From NCBI GenBank assembly GCA_040877545.1, contig JBBDNN010000047.1, positions 1 to 64,000 on the forward strand: DNA of 64,000 bases. Direction: 5' to 3'. The translations under genes were made by a program, and so were the position numbers. Origin of the DNA: Gracilimonas sp040877545 (GTDB lineage Bacteria > Bacteroidota > Rhodothermia > Balneolales > Balneolaceae). Below, in pieces: positions 1 through 8,917 of the stretch; the stretch's first letter is position 1; each line of letters starts with the position of its first letter. The notes under the pieces were generated by a model that did no database searches, was not told the DNA's origin, and worked only from the letters and a program-made list of their open reading frames with translations.

Positions 1-1
1 G

Positions 2-1156
2 ACAACCATTTTCGGCGACCCAAACTGGTGGGGCGACTATAAAGTCAGTACAGATATAATGCTGGAGGAATCTGGCTATGTAGAACTAATTAGTCGTATT
101 ACCTCCCAGTCAGGATTACGCATTTCCGGATATCATTTTCAAATAAGCAGTTCCGGAAGCTGGAAGTTATACCGGGAGGATATAGGTTTAGAGGAAGATG
201 TACTTGCATCTGGAAATACTGTTTTTGGGATCGGTGAGTGGCATAATCTGGCTCTGGAAATGCAGGGGCAGGAAATAGCGCTGGTAATTAACGGAGATAC
301 AGTAGATACCATTAATGATGAAACATTCACAACCGGACAGGCAGCGCTAACGGTGAGTTCATGGCACAATGCCCAGTTTGACAATGTGGAAATTACGCCT
401 CTTGGCGACTGGCCTGTTTATCTGTCAGGGGAAGGAATAACCGCCCGCGCCACAAGTGACCAGCCGGGAAATCAGGGAGGTCGTAATTATATTGCTTCAA
501 GAGCTATTGATGGGCGTCCCGAAACCTACTGGCATACCGAATATTTAGATAATAAAAGGCCGCTGCCTCAATCTATAACTTTGGATTTGGGCGGCAGTTA
601 TGAGGTTGAAGGCTTAACCTATCAGCCAAGAATTGATGGCCAACGAAATGGTATGATAACTTCTTATGATATTCTTATCAGTAATGACGGTGCTACATAT
701 AGCAAAGTGGCATCCGGAAACTGGCCAACAGGTACATCGGTTAAAACAGCAATATGGGAAAAGCGAAAAGCGCGGTATGTGAAGCTGGAGGCAACACAGG
801 CGGTGAATGAGAACGTGTCGGCTGGAGAAATCAGAATTGTTACAGATAATCTGGCAACTCATACAGAGCCTGCCGGAACAGACAAACCCTCTGAATTTAG
901 CTTAAAGCAAAATTATCCAAACCCATTCAATCCAAAAACCAACATTGAATACTCTGTTTCAAGAAGAGTAAATTTAAGTTTAAAGATTTACGATAGCATG
1001 GGGCGATTGGTGAAAACTTTAGTGGATAATAAGCTAATGTCACCGGGTAATTATAAAGTTGTATTTGACGGCTCTCAATTCGCCAGCGGCACGTATTTTT
1101 ACAGAATTGAAGCTGATGAATTTACCCAGACCCGAAAACTGATTTTAATAAAATAA
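2..1156 (+). CDS. C-terminal part of secreted LamG-like/discoidin protein with T9SS sorting domain (5' end outside window)
   Basis: The reading frame is open to the window edge, so the protein begins upstream; 384 residues are visible. The first ~120 residues form a concanavalin/LamG-like module that matches, residue for residue in many stretches, the same module of the GH59 protein encoded next door. A discoidin (F5/8 type C) module follows (about residues 140-275, with AIDGRPETYWHTEY and ARYVKLE). The last ~85 residues are a Por/type IX secretion sorting domain (LKQNYPNPFNP, then a C-terminal KLILIK). The likely role is an extracellular or cell-surface glycoside hydrolase, probably a GH59 paralogue from a tandem duplication, but no catalytic part is visible. 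It ends 45 bp before the next gene on the same strand. Confidence is high for the domains and moderate for the GH59 relation. Confidence 0.85.
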   Translation, partial: TTIFGDPNWWGDYKVSTDIMLEESGYVELISRITSQSGLRISGYHFQISSSGSWKLYREDIGLEEDVLASGNTVFGIGEWHNLALEMQGQEIALVINGDTVDTINDETFTTGQAALTVSSWHNAQFDNVEITPLGDWPVYLSGEGITARATSDQPGNQGGRNYIASRAIDGRPETYWHTEYLDNKRPLPQSITLDLGGSYEVEGLTYQPRIDGQRNGMITSYDILISNDGATYSKVASGNWPTGTSVKTAIWEKRKARYVKLEATQAVNENVSAGEIRIVTDNLATHTEPAGTDKPSEFSLKQNYPNPFNPKTNIEYSVSRRVNLSLKIYDSMGRLVKTLVDNKLMSPGNYKVVFDGSQFASGTYFYRIEADEFTQTRKLILIK

Positions 1157-1201
1157 TTTTAACCGAACGGTTCCAGTTCATCTAATACTGCAGTATTTAT
1201 C

Positions 1202-3727
1202 ATGAAAAATATTTTTGTAAAGACAATATTTAAGTGGGTATTTATTATACCGTTGTTAATTCTGGGATGCTCTGGTCTGCAGCAGACACAGCAGCAAAAT
1301 TCTACCCAAAATCAGGATTTTGGAGCAGGGCCAGGAATAAATATTCAAAAAGATGTGGTTATTGAATTAGATGGTAATGACACCGGCAGACACTTTGACG
1401 GATTGGGAGCATTAAGTGCTGGTGGCTCTTCACGCCTGTTGGTTGATTATCCTGAAAAAGAGAGAAATGAAATACTTGATTATCTATTTAAACCGGGGTA
1501 TGGCGCAAGTATGCAAATTTTAAAGGTTGAAATAGGCGGAGAAACAAATTCAACCTCCGGCTCCGAAGCCAGCCATATGCGTTCTCCCGATGAAATTAAC
1601 TGCAACCGCGGATATGAATGGTGGTTGATGAAAGAAGCGAAAAAGCGAAATCCTGACATAACACTGGCTGCTTTGCAGTGGGGCACGCCGGGCTGGGTAG
1701 GTGAGTTCTGGTCGGATGAAAATATAGAGTATAATATTGAATGGCTTGAATGTGCAGAAGAAAATAATCTGAAAATTGATTATGTGGGTGGCTGGAATGA
1801 GCACAGGTGGGATGCAGACTGGTATATCGCTTATAAAAAAGCTCTTGATGCATATAATCCAGATATTAAAATTATTGGCGCTGATGATGTATCACATCCG
1901 TTTTCAATAGTTGCTGAAATGGCAGATAATCCGGAGCTGGTAAAAGCTGTGGATATAGTTGGTGAGCATAGCCTGTGCGGCTGGAGGGGGGCTTACCGTA
2001 CATGTGAAAGCACAGAAGATGCGGTTAATCTTAATAAGCCAATATGGTCAGCCGAGCAAAGTACTATGGGTACAGATACAGGGGCACCCTCACTGGCAAG
2101 ATCTGCCAACCGTCTATATATACAGGCACATGTAACCGGAAATATTGCCTGGGCATTAATTTCAGCATGGTATAGTAATCTTCCCATTGCCGATACCGGG
2201 CTGATGCTGGCTGAATGGCCGTGGTCAGGATATTATCATGTAGGTAAAGATATTTGGGTTTACGCTCATACCACACAGTTTACTGAGCCTGGTTGGTTTT
2301 ATATGGATAATGCCGCTGAAATCATGCAGTCTCAGGCCAGTTATGTAACTCTCAGGGCTCCTGACAATTCAGATTTCACCTCCATTATAGAAGCTATGGA
2401 TCTGGATATAGAACAAACCATTACATATTCAATTACAGATGACCTGCCTGATGATAAAGAAGTACACCTTTGGGCTTCAGATATTTATTCTGATAACCAG
2501 GATGATCATTTTGCCTATAAGGGTTCGGTTATGCCTGAAGATGGCAAATTCCATCTTACCATACAGCCGGGGTATTTGTATACATTATCTACTACCACAG
2601 GGCAGGGAAAAGGCAACGATAAGCCGGATTCAGAAATTTATGATATAATGAAACTTCCATATTCTGAAGACTTTGAAGATTATGAACAAGCAAAACTGGC
2701 TCGTTATTTTTCAGATGTAAACGGCTCTTATGAAACGGCTCCCTGCAGAGGAGGCCGGGAAGGAATGTGTTACAGTCAAATGACTTACAATCAGCCGGTG
2801 ATCTGGAATGGTCGTGGTAATATGAGACCAACTACAGTAATGGGAGACCCTTCTTTGTGGGGTGATTATGAGGTAAGCACAGATATAATGCTGGAGGATT
2901 CCGGGCATGTAGAACTTGTAGGACGGGTGGATGTGCAACATGGTGTGATAGTTGGAGGGTATCACCTTAAGATCGGGAGTGACAGAAACTGGGAGTTGTA
3001 CAGAAGGTCCTGGAAGAAGAATGATGAATCATTACTGAGCGGGAATGTGCCGTTTGAAATTAATGAATGGCATCAAATAGCTCTGAGAATGATCGGCCAA
3101 ACCATTGAAGTTATCATTGATAACGAAATGGTTGGCTCTGTAGAGAATAGCTATAATGTAACCGGTCAGATTGCTTTGATAACAAGCAAGTGGGCACATG
3201 CCCAGTTTGATAATGTTAAAATTGAACCAACCGGTCCTGGTCCGGATTTTATATCAAAAAAGGGAATGAAAGCCACTGCTACATCAGAAGAAAATCCGGA
3301 ATTCCCGCTAGAATATATATATAGTCTTGGATATGAATTTACCGCTGATAAAGCTATTGACGGCCGTCCGGAAACAGCATGGCATTCATCAAGAACTCCT
3401 AACAGAGCCCCACTGCCTCAGTCGGTTATTATTGATATGGGCAATGTGCATACTACCCAAGGATTATCGTATCGGCCAAATTTTATATCCCATTCTCCTG
3501 GTGGCATAATGACGGGCTATAATATTTATCTGAGTCGTGATGGAAATAATTTTGAAAAAGTTGCTTCAGGCGAGTGGCCGGAAGATGTGGCTACAAAACT
3601 TGCAAGTTGGCCGGAGCAACAAGCCCGTTACGTAAAACTTGAAGGCGTGAAAGGTGCGAGTGATATGCTTTCAGCAAGTGAAATAGACATATTTCGGGAA
3701 TATTCTGAACTGCCGCCGGATAATTGA
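1202..3727 (+). CDS. GH59 galactocerebrosidase-like lipoprotein (beta-galactosidase) with LamG-like and discoidin modules
   Basis: The protein has 841 residues. A lipoprotein signal ends in LILGC (Cys23), so it is predicted to be exported and lipid-anchored. Residues ~50-460 form a clan-A TIM barrel plus beta-sandwich of the GH59 type: IELDGNDTGRHFDGLGALSAG near the N-terminus, the acid/base Glu200 in GGWNEHRW and the nucleophile Glu285 in IWSAEQST. A LamG-like module (~515-685) and a discoidin module (~695-830) follow and are paralogous to the tail of the preceding gene. GH59 enzymes remove beta-linked galactose from galactosylceramide and related glycolipids or glycans. Unlike its neighbour it lacks the type IX sorting domain, which fits lipid anchoring instead. 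The neighbouring GH97 enzyme and FucP-type transporter suggest galactoside use. The substrate is not determined. Confidence 0.85.
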   Translation: MKNIFVKTIFKWVFIIPLLILGCSGLQQTQQQNSTQNQDFGAGPGINIQKDVVIELDGNDTGRHFDGLGALSAGGSSRLLVDYPEKERNEILDYLFKPGYGASMQILKVEIGGETNSTSGSEASHMRSPDEINCNRGYEWWLMKEAKKRNPDITLAALQWGTPGWVGEFWSDENIEYNIEWLECAEENNLKIDYVGGWNEHRWDADWYIAYKKALDAYNPDIKIIGADDVSHPFSIVAEMADNPELVKAVDIVGEHSLCGWRGAYRTCESTEDAVNLNKPIWSAEQSTMGTDTGAPSLARSANRLYIQAHVTGNIAWALISAWYSNLPIADTGLMLAEWPWSGYYHVGKDIWVYAHTTQFTEPGWFYMDNAAEIMQSQASYVTLRAPDNSDFTSIIEAMDLDIEQTITYSITDDLPDDKEVHLWASDIYSDNQDDHFAYKGSVMPEDGKFHLTIQPGYLYTLSTTTGQGKGNDKPDSEIYDIMKLPYSEDFEDYEQAKLARYFSDVNGSYETAPCRGGREGMCYSQMTYNQPVIWNGRGNMRPTTVMGDPSLWGDYEVSTDIMLEDSGHVELVGRVDVQHGVIVGGYHLKIGSDRNWELYRRSWKKNDESLLSGNVPFEINEWHQIALRMIGQTIEVIIDNEMVGSVENSYNVTGQIALITSKWAHAQFDNVKIEPTGPGPDFISKKGMKATATSEENPEFPLEYIYSLGYEFTADKAIDGRPETAWHSSRTPNRAPLPQSVIIDMGNVHTTQGLSYRPNFISHSPGGIMTGYNIYLSRDGNNFEKVASGEWPEDVATKLASWPEQQARYVKLEGVKGASDMLSASEIDIFREYSELPPDN

Positions 3728-3785
3728 AAAACGGAGATTATGATTTTTCAATATCAATTATTTTTAACAGATTAATTAGTACACA

Positions 3786-5804
3786 TTGAATACCTCAACA
3801 AGTAAAAAAACATCTTTTGGCCGGCCGAATGCATGCCAAATACTTTTTTTTCTATTGTTAATCACCTTACCTGCTTTTGCACAAACAGATGTAGAGTTGA
3901 CATCCCCAGATGGCCAGATTGTTTTTTCGTTTCAACTAACAGAAAAAGCGCCTGTATACAGTGTTTTATATAAAGAAGAAACATTGATTGAAGATTCGGA
4001 ACTGGGCCTCTTGTTTGAAGAAGGTGGCAGCTTACAGGCGAATCTCAATATGATGGAGCCACAGTTAAGTGAAGTTGATGATACTTATGAATTGGTAGTG
4101 GGTAAGGCAAAAACCGTTCGAGATCACCACCGGGAAGTGGTAATTCCATTAATCGAAGAAGGTGGAGCCAAACGACAAGTGAACATTGTAGTTCGGGCTT
4201 TTAACGATGGCCTGGCATTCCGGTACGAATTTCCCGAACAGGAAAACTGGAATTCTTACGCACTCCTTGATGAAAAAAGCAGCTTTAACATCGCCGGTAA
4301 CCCTACCGTACGTACTCTCTTTTGGGATAATTATACAAACAACCATGAAGGCTTTTACCATACACTGCCTTTCAGCGATGTGAAAGAAGATACACTAATG
4401 GATATGCCCGCTCTTTTTGAATTCCCGGGAAATAATTATATAGCTATTACCGAAGCTAATTTGCGGGATTATGCGGGCATGTATCTGGTGAAACGAGATG
4501 GTTTACTCCATAGTCAGCTTTCGCCGTTACCCGGGCAAATGGATGAAAAAGTAAAAGCAACGTTGCCGCACCGTACACCCTGGCGTGTGATGCTGATCAG
4601 CGACCGCATCGGTGCATTGCTTGAATCAAATATTCTTACCAGCCTGAATGAACCTTCAAAAATCGAAGACCTGTCTTGGATAAAACCAGGCAAAACTACC
4701 TTCCACTGGTGGAACGGCGATATTGTGCCTGATACTACTTTTGCTCCCGGTATAAATTTTGAAACCAATAAATACTATATCGACTTTGCCGCCCGGAACA
4801 ATATTGAATACCATGCGGTAATCGGATTCGGAGGTTTCGCCTGGTATAAAAGTGACGCGGCTGGTTATGGCGTTGTAGGCCCAAATACAGATGTTACGGA
4901 AACCGTTCCCAGTTTAGACATGTACAGAGTCAGCAATTATGCTGAAGAAAAAGGGGTAAAAATCCATGTATGGGTTCATTGGGAAGCAATTTATCCGAAT
5001 TTGGAAGAAGCGTTCACACAATTCGAAAAATGGGGAATCAAAGGCATGATGGTTGATTTCATGGATCGGGATGATCAGGAAATGGTGAATATACAGGAAG
5101 AGATTTTGCAAATGGCTGCAAAGCATAAGTTGCATATTCAATTTCACGGAGCTTTTAAGGGCACAGGATTACACCGCACTTATCCAAATGAATTTACCCG
5201 GGAAGGCGCACTCAACTATGAAAATAATAAATGGAGGGAAGAAGGCCTCAGCCCCAATCACGATCTTGACGTTGTATTTACACGACTTCTTGCCGGCGCA
5301 ACAGATTACCATTTAGGCGGCTTCAGAGCAGTGCCTGAAGATGAATTTAAAACTCAATACACTCGTCCGCTTATGACGGGCACACGAAGCCATATGCTGG
5401 CTATGTATGTGGTTTTGGAGAGCTACCTGGCTTCATTATGCGATTATCCGGAGGCGTATGAAGGCGAGCAGGGTTTCGACTTTTTACAAGAGGTGCCAAC
5501 TACGTGGGACGAGACCTATGTTCCCTCTGCTGAAGTAGGTGAGTATGTCTCACTTGCCCGTCGAAAGGGCGACAACTGGTATGTTGGCATTTTAAATAAT
5601 GATGTCTCCAGAACCTTCGACTTACCCTTAGATTTCCTGAAGGACAAAAAATATACCGCTGAAATTTATGGAGATGCACCCGATGCAGACGAAAATCCTA
5701 ACAAGCTTCTTAAAGAAACTAAAACTGTAGATAAAAATGATATACTTATCGTCGATTTAGCATCGGGAGGAGGACAAGTAATTAAGCTAACATTAGAGAA
5801 ATAA
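3786..5804 (+). CDS. GH97 glycoside hydrolase, retaining alpha-galactosidase type
   Basis: The protein has 672 residues. It appears to start at TTG (3786): this is the only start that retains the signal peptide (LLLITLPAFAQ, cleavage near residue 33), and no ATG is available upstream of the mature protein. The order is an N-terminal beta-sandwich (~40-290), a catalytic TIM barrel (~300-560) and a C-terminal beta domain. The strand motif MMVDFMDRDDQE places an Asp (D424) where retaining GH97 alpha-galactosidases have their nucleophile; inverting SusB-type alpha-glucosidases use Glu elsewhere. NEFTREGALNYE is the usual family region holding further catalytic carboxylates. Calcium dependence is a family property. 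It is 58 bp downstream of the GH59 gene and probably co-transcribed. The likely role is periplasmic removal of terminal alpha-galactose. Confidence 0.87.
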   Translation: MNTSTSKKTSFGRPNACQILFFLLLITLPAFAQTDVELTSPDGQIVFSFQLTEKAPVYSVLYKEETLIEDSELGLLFEEGGSLQANLNMMEPQLSEVDDTYELVVGKAKTVRDHHREVVIPLIEEGGAKRQVNIVVRAFNDGLAFRYEFPEQENWNSYALLDEKSSFNIAGNPTVRTLFWDNYTNNHEGFYHTLPFSDVKEDTLMDMPALFEFPGNNYIAITEANLRDYAGMYLVKRDGLLHSQLSPLPGQMDEKVKATLPHRTPWRVMLISDRIGALLESNILTSLNEPSKIEDLSWIKPGKTTFHWWNGDIVPDTTFAPGINFETNKYYIDFAARNNIEYHAVIGFGGFAWYKSDAAGYGVVGPNTDVTETVPSLDMYRVSNYAEEKGVKIHVWVHWEAIYPNLEEAFTQFEKWGIKGMMVDFMDRDDQEMVNIQEEILQMAAKHKLHIQFHGAFKGTGLHRTYPNEFTREGALNYENNKWREEGLSPNHDLDVVFTRLLAGATDYHLGGFRAVPEDEFKTQYTRPLMTGTRSHMLAMYVVLESYLASLCDYPEAYEGEQGFDFLQEVPTTWDETYVPSAEVGEYVSLARRKGDNWYVGILNNDVSRTFDLPLDFLKDKKYTAEIYGDAPDADENPNKLLKETKTVDKNDILIVDLASGGGQVIKLTLEK

Positions 5805-5818
5805 AATGTGAACAAATA

Positions 5819-6011
5819 AAGCAGGCTACAAAATTTATATTAGTAACAATGGTAATAATTTTGAGGAAATAGCCTATGGCGAATGGGAAAATACCAGGTC
5901 ATCCAAACTGATAGCCTGTCCGAAAAGGGAGGCAGGGTTGTCCGTCTTGAAGGAGTGAAAGGAGTCAGTAACTTACTGTCAGCCGGAGAAATTAACATCG
6001 TAAAGAATTAA
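5819..6011 (+). pseudogene. Frameshifted remnant of a discoidin (F5/8 C) C-terminal tail
   Basis: Two reading frames joined by a single frameshift near 5920-5935 restore the end of a discoidin module. The first reads GYKIYISNNGNNFEEIAYGE and the second RVVRLEGVKGVSNLLSAGEI followed by NIVKN and a stop. Both halves align with the ends of the two upstream paralogous modules (for example GYNIYLSRDGNNFEKVASGE and ARYVKLEGVKGASDMLSASE in the GH59 protein). No start codon or upstream domain is left. This looks like the tail of a third tandem copy whose front was deleted, perhaps when the GH97 gene was placed here or by recombination between repeats. Confidence 0.75.
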
Positions 6012-6013
6012 AT

Positions 6014-6302
6014 ATGACGAATGATAAATATAAAAGCAGCAAAAAGTTAAAGGAAGTTATTCTTGGAACTTTTTTACTAAGCTTATTTCCTTCTATTCTG
6101 CACACTTTATGTGCCAGTCAACAGAGGGTAAAGCAGAATGGATTATGCCTGATGGTGAAGATGCTGAAGCTGTCTGGGAAATTACAGCCGCCTGCGTCAA
6201 TTATATCTGAAAAACAAGGTGATAGATTCCAGAGAGCTATACGAAGAACTTGCTTCATGGCCGCAGGCCGAAGGAGATGGGCGTGAAACTTCCTGAATAA
6301 CT
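6014..6302 (+). pseudogene. Degenerate coding remnant with signal peptide, family unknown
   Basis: An ATG at 6014 opens a signal-peptide-like start (KEVILGTFLLSLFPSILHTL), after which the protein-like signal changes frame. A second frame reads EGKAEWIMPDGEDAEAVWEI before a stop near 6206. A third reads LKNKVIDSRELYEELASWPQ and ends at 6287-6289. No single frame gives a sensible protein, so the region is best read as one exported protein gene broken by at least two indels. I cannot name the original family; the AEWI...VW segment is reminiscent of the start of some secreted glycosidases, but that is a guess. Confidence 0.5.
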
Positions 6303-6324
6303 TAAAATCTAATTTGTAACTATT

Positions 6325-7662
6325 ATGACATTAAATGAATCTGCATCGGCTAAAGCAAATGGTTCTGGTGGGAACTTTAAAGAAAAATTCGGCATCCGGG
6401 TGCCACTTCTGGCTTTCTTCCTTATTACAAGTTTATTCTTCATGTGGGGTGTGGCACATAATTTAACTGATACTTTATTAGCTGCATTTAAAAGAATAAT
6501 GAGTTTGTCCGATTTTCAGACCTCATGGATTCAGATTGCTTTTTACGGCTCTTATTTTTCACTGGCTATTCCGGCAGCTATATATATTAAAAGATATACC
6601 TATCAGTCGGGTGTATTACTAGGGTTGGCCATGTATATAACCGGAGCTCTACTTTTCTATCCAGCAAGCCTGGTTTTACAATACAGTTTCTTTTTAGTTG
6701 CACTATTTATTTTAGCCGGTGGGCTGGCAGTTCTTGAGACCGCTTGTAATCCCTATATTATTGCCATGGGCGACGATGCCACAGGTACCGGCAGATTGAA
6801 TCTGGCACAGGCATTCAATCCTCTTGGTGCTTTGTCAGGTGTAGTAATCAGTAAGTTCTATATACTTTCACAGCTGGATATTTCCAGTGCAGATGAAAGA
6901 TCGGTTATGAGTGCCGAGAAGCTGAACGTAATTCAGGAGGCGGAATTAAGTGCAGTAATGGGACCGTATGTAACGGTAGGTATTTTACTGATTGTACTCT
7001 GGATCATTATCTATTTCTACAAAATGCCTAAAATTTCTGATGAATATACCTCGATTGATTTCGTGCCGACTTTCAAAAGACTTTTGAACAATAAAAATTA
7101 TACACTTGGGGTTGTAGCACAGTTTTTCTACGTTGGTGCACAAATTTGTGTCTGGTCTTTTATAATCAGATATGCTATGGTAGAATTGAATATTAATGAA
7201 TCTGAGGCTTCAAATTATTATATCGCTTCTCTGCTTGTTTTTATCCTGTTCAGGTTTATTTATACCACACTGATGACATACTTCAAGCCAGCCGTATTAC
7301 TAAGCCTGTCTTCTATTCTGGCTATAATCAGTACATTATTTGCCATCGTGTTCAGTGGAATTGTGGGCGTGATTGCTTTAGTGACAATATCAGGATTTAT
7401 GTCTTTAATGTTCCCTACCATTTTTGGGCTGGCTTCCGAAGGCTTAAGTAAAGACGATACAAAAATGGCAAGTTCAGGACTTATTATGGCTATCGGAGGC
7501 GGGGCAGCATTTCCCGCAATTATGGGTTTAATTTCTGATTATACAGGAAGCATCCATATTTCCTATTTGGTGCCTTTATTATGCTTTGTAGTAGTTTGGT
7601 ATTTCGGCTGGTACCATAATAAAATAAGTAATTCATCGCAGGGTACTGTGGCCGGTGCCTGA
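6325..7662 (+). CDS. FucP-type MFS sugar:H+ symporter
   Basis: The 445-residue membrane protein has about 12 predicted helices and belongs to the fucose/galactose/glucose:H+ symporter (FHS) branch of the major facilitator superfamily. Diagnostic stretches are SLFFMWGVAHNLTDTLLAAF in helix 1, LAGGLAVLETACNPYI in helix 4, and LNLAQAFNPLGALSG in helix 5, where the family carries its conserved Asn/Gln. It acts in the inner membrane and imports a neutral monosaccharide (L-fucose, galactose, glucose or arabinose in characterised relatives). It sits after the GH59 and GH97 genes and before GH172 genes on the same strand, which suggests it takes up the sugar those enzymes release. The exact sugar cannot be told from sequence. 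Confidence 0.85.
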   Translation: MTLNESASAKANGSGGNFKEKFGIRVPLLAFFLITSLFFMWGVAHNLTDTLLAAFKRIMSLSDFQTSWIQIAFYGSYFSLAIPAAIYIKRYTYQSGVLLGLAMYITGALLFYPASLVLQYSFFLVALFILAGGLAVLETACNPYIIAMGDDATGTGRLNLAQAFNPLGALSGVVISKFYILSQLDISSADERSVMSAEKLNVIQEAELSAVMGPYVTVGILLIVLWIIIYFYKMPKISDEYTSIDFVPTFKRLLNNKNYTLGVVAQFFYVGAQICVWSFIIRYAMVELNINESEASNYYIASLLVFILFRFIYTTLMTYFKPAVLLSLSSILAIISTLFAIVFSGIVGVIALVTISGFMSLMFPTIFGLASEGLSKDDTKMASSGLIMAIGGGAAFPAIMGLISDYTGSIHISYLVPLLCFVVVWYFGWYHNKISNSSQGTVAGA

Positions 7663-7704
7663 TATATAAATATGCACACCTAATCCTAACAAAAGTAAAA
7701 TCCT

Positions 7705-8877
7705 ATGAAAACATTAAACTTATTATCCACACTGATTGTGCTCCTGATGTTTACAATACCCGAGTTAAGTATTGCCCAGAGTTCAGAAGTTTCAGAAGGT
7801 GAAATCTGGCAATTGAAAAATTATTCTGCTGAAAGGATCTCAAGCTATGATCGTAGCGGGGCTAATGATGACGGTAACTGGAAAAACCAGATTCAGTCGG
7901 ATGAAACCCGCCTGATCGGAGAAGTAGAGGGTCCTGGCATTATCAAACACATATGGACTACCATCGCAAGTAATGAATTTTACCACCTGAAGAAAATAGT
8001 GCTGAGGATTTACTGGGATGGTGAAGACGAACCAAGTGTGGAAACTCCTATTGGTGATTTCTTTGGGTTAGGTCTGGGAAAATATAATCTCTATGAATCT
8101 GAGTTTACTTCTGTAGGTTCTCAAAGGGCTTTAAATGCCAATTTCCCCATGCCATTTCGTAAATCAGCAAAAATTACTGTCACAAATGAAGGCGATCACG
8201 CTATTGATGCCTACTATTACAATATAGATTGGGAAAAGCATGATTCACTGCCTGAAGATATAGGATATTTCCATGCTCAATATCGTCAGGCTGTTCCAAC
8301 TGACGGCTGGACATCCGATTGGGTAACCACGAATGATTCTAATGTGAATAACAAAGAAAATAAGACCGGTGAAGATAATTATACAATAATTGAAGCCGAA
8401 GGCAGAGGGCACTTTATTGGTGTTACTCACAGTATTATTCAAAATCAGGGTGACTGGTGGGGTGAAGGTGATGAAATGATATTTATTGATGGTGCAGAAG
8501 AGCCGCAAATACACGGAACTGGAGCTGAAGATTATTATCTGGGTGCCTGGTGTTATGGCGGATGTGCTATTAACCCTTTTGGTCATCAAAAACCGGAATT
8601 CAACTATAGCGAATATGGCAACCCTATAAACGGGGGCGACGACCGTGGTTCTCAGTGGACTGTTTACCGTTTTCACTCAGAGTCACCCATTCCATTTAAC
8701 GAATCAATCCGGGTTACCATAGAGCACGGACATGCAAATCATCGTTCTGATAATTATTACACTGTTGGATACTGGTATCAGACAGAACCACATGCATCTT
8801 TCCCTGAATTACCAGATGTTGAAGAACGTCTGCCAAGAGGTATTAATACTGACGGGCCTACAAGAGGTAAAAATTAA
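7705..8877 (+). CDS. DUF2961 / GH172-family exported glycosidase
   Basis: The 390-residue protein has a cleavable signal peptide (MFTIPELSIAQ, cleavage near residue 25). The DUF2961 core carries its usual landmarks: SSYDRSGANDDGNW at the start, EGPGIIKHIWTT, the metal-site region ETPIGDFFGLGLG, and DWWGEGDEMIF followed by GTGAEDYY. DUF2961 proteins form glycoside hydrolase family 172. Characterised members act on difructose anhydride or remove D-arabinofuranosyl or fructofuranosyl groups, as oligomers with catalytic Glu residues. The protein would act in the periplasm or at the surface. It is followed 40 bp later by a second, larger GH172 protein, and a third lies at 34.6 kb. The substrate in this organism is unknown. 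Confidence 0.85.
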   Translation: MKTLNLLSTLIVLLMFTIPELSIAQSSEVSEGEIWQLKNYSAERISSYDRSGANDDGNWKNQIQSDETRLIGEVEGPGIIKHIWTTIASNEFYHLKKIVLRIYWDGEDEPSVETPIGDFFGLGLGKYNLYESEFTSVGSQRALNANFPMPFRKSAKITVTNEGDHAIDAYYYNIDWEKHDSLPEDIGYFHAQYRQAVPTDGWTSDWVTTNDSNVNNKENKTGEDNYTIIEAEGRGHFIGVTHSIIQNQGDWWGEGDEMIFIDGAEEPQIHGTGAEDYYLGAWCYGGCAINPFGHQKPEFNYSEYGNPINGGDDRGSQWTVYRFHSESPIPFNESIRVTIEHGHANHRSDNYYTVGYWYQTEPHASFPELPDVEERLPRGINTDGPTRGKN

Positions 8878-8917
8878 ACTATGCCGGTTCAGGGAACCTG
8901 GAAAAACTGAAAATAAA

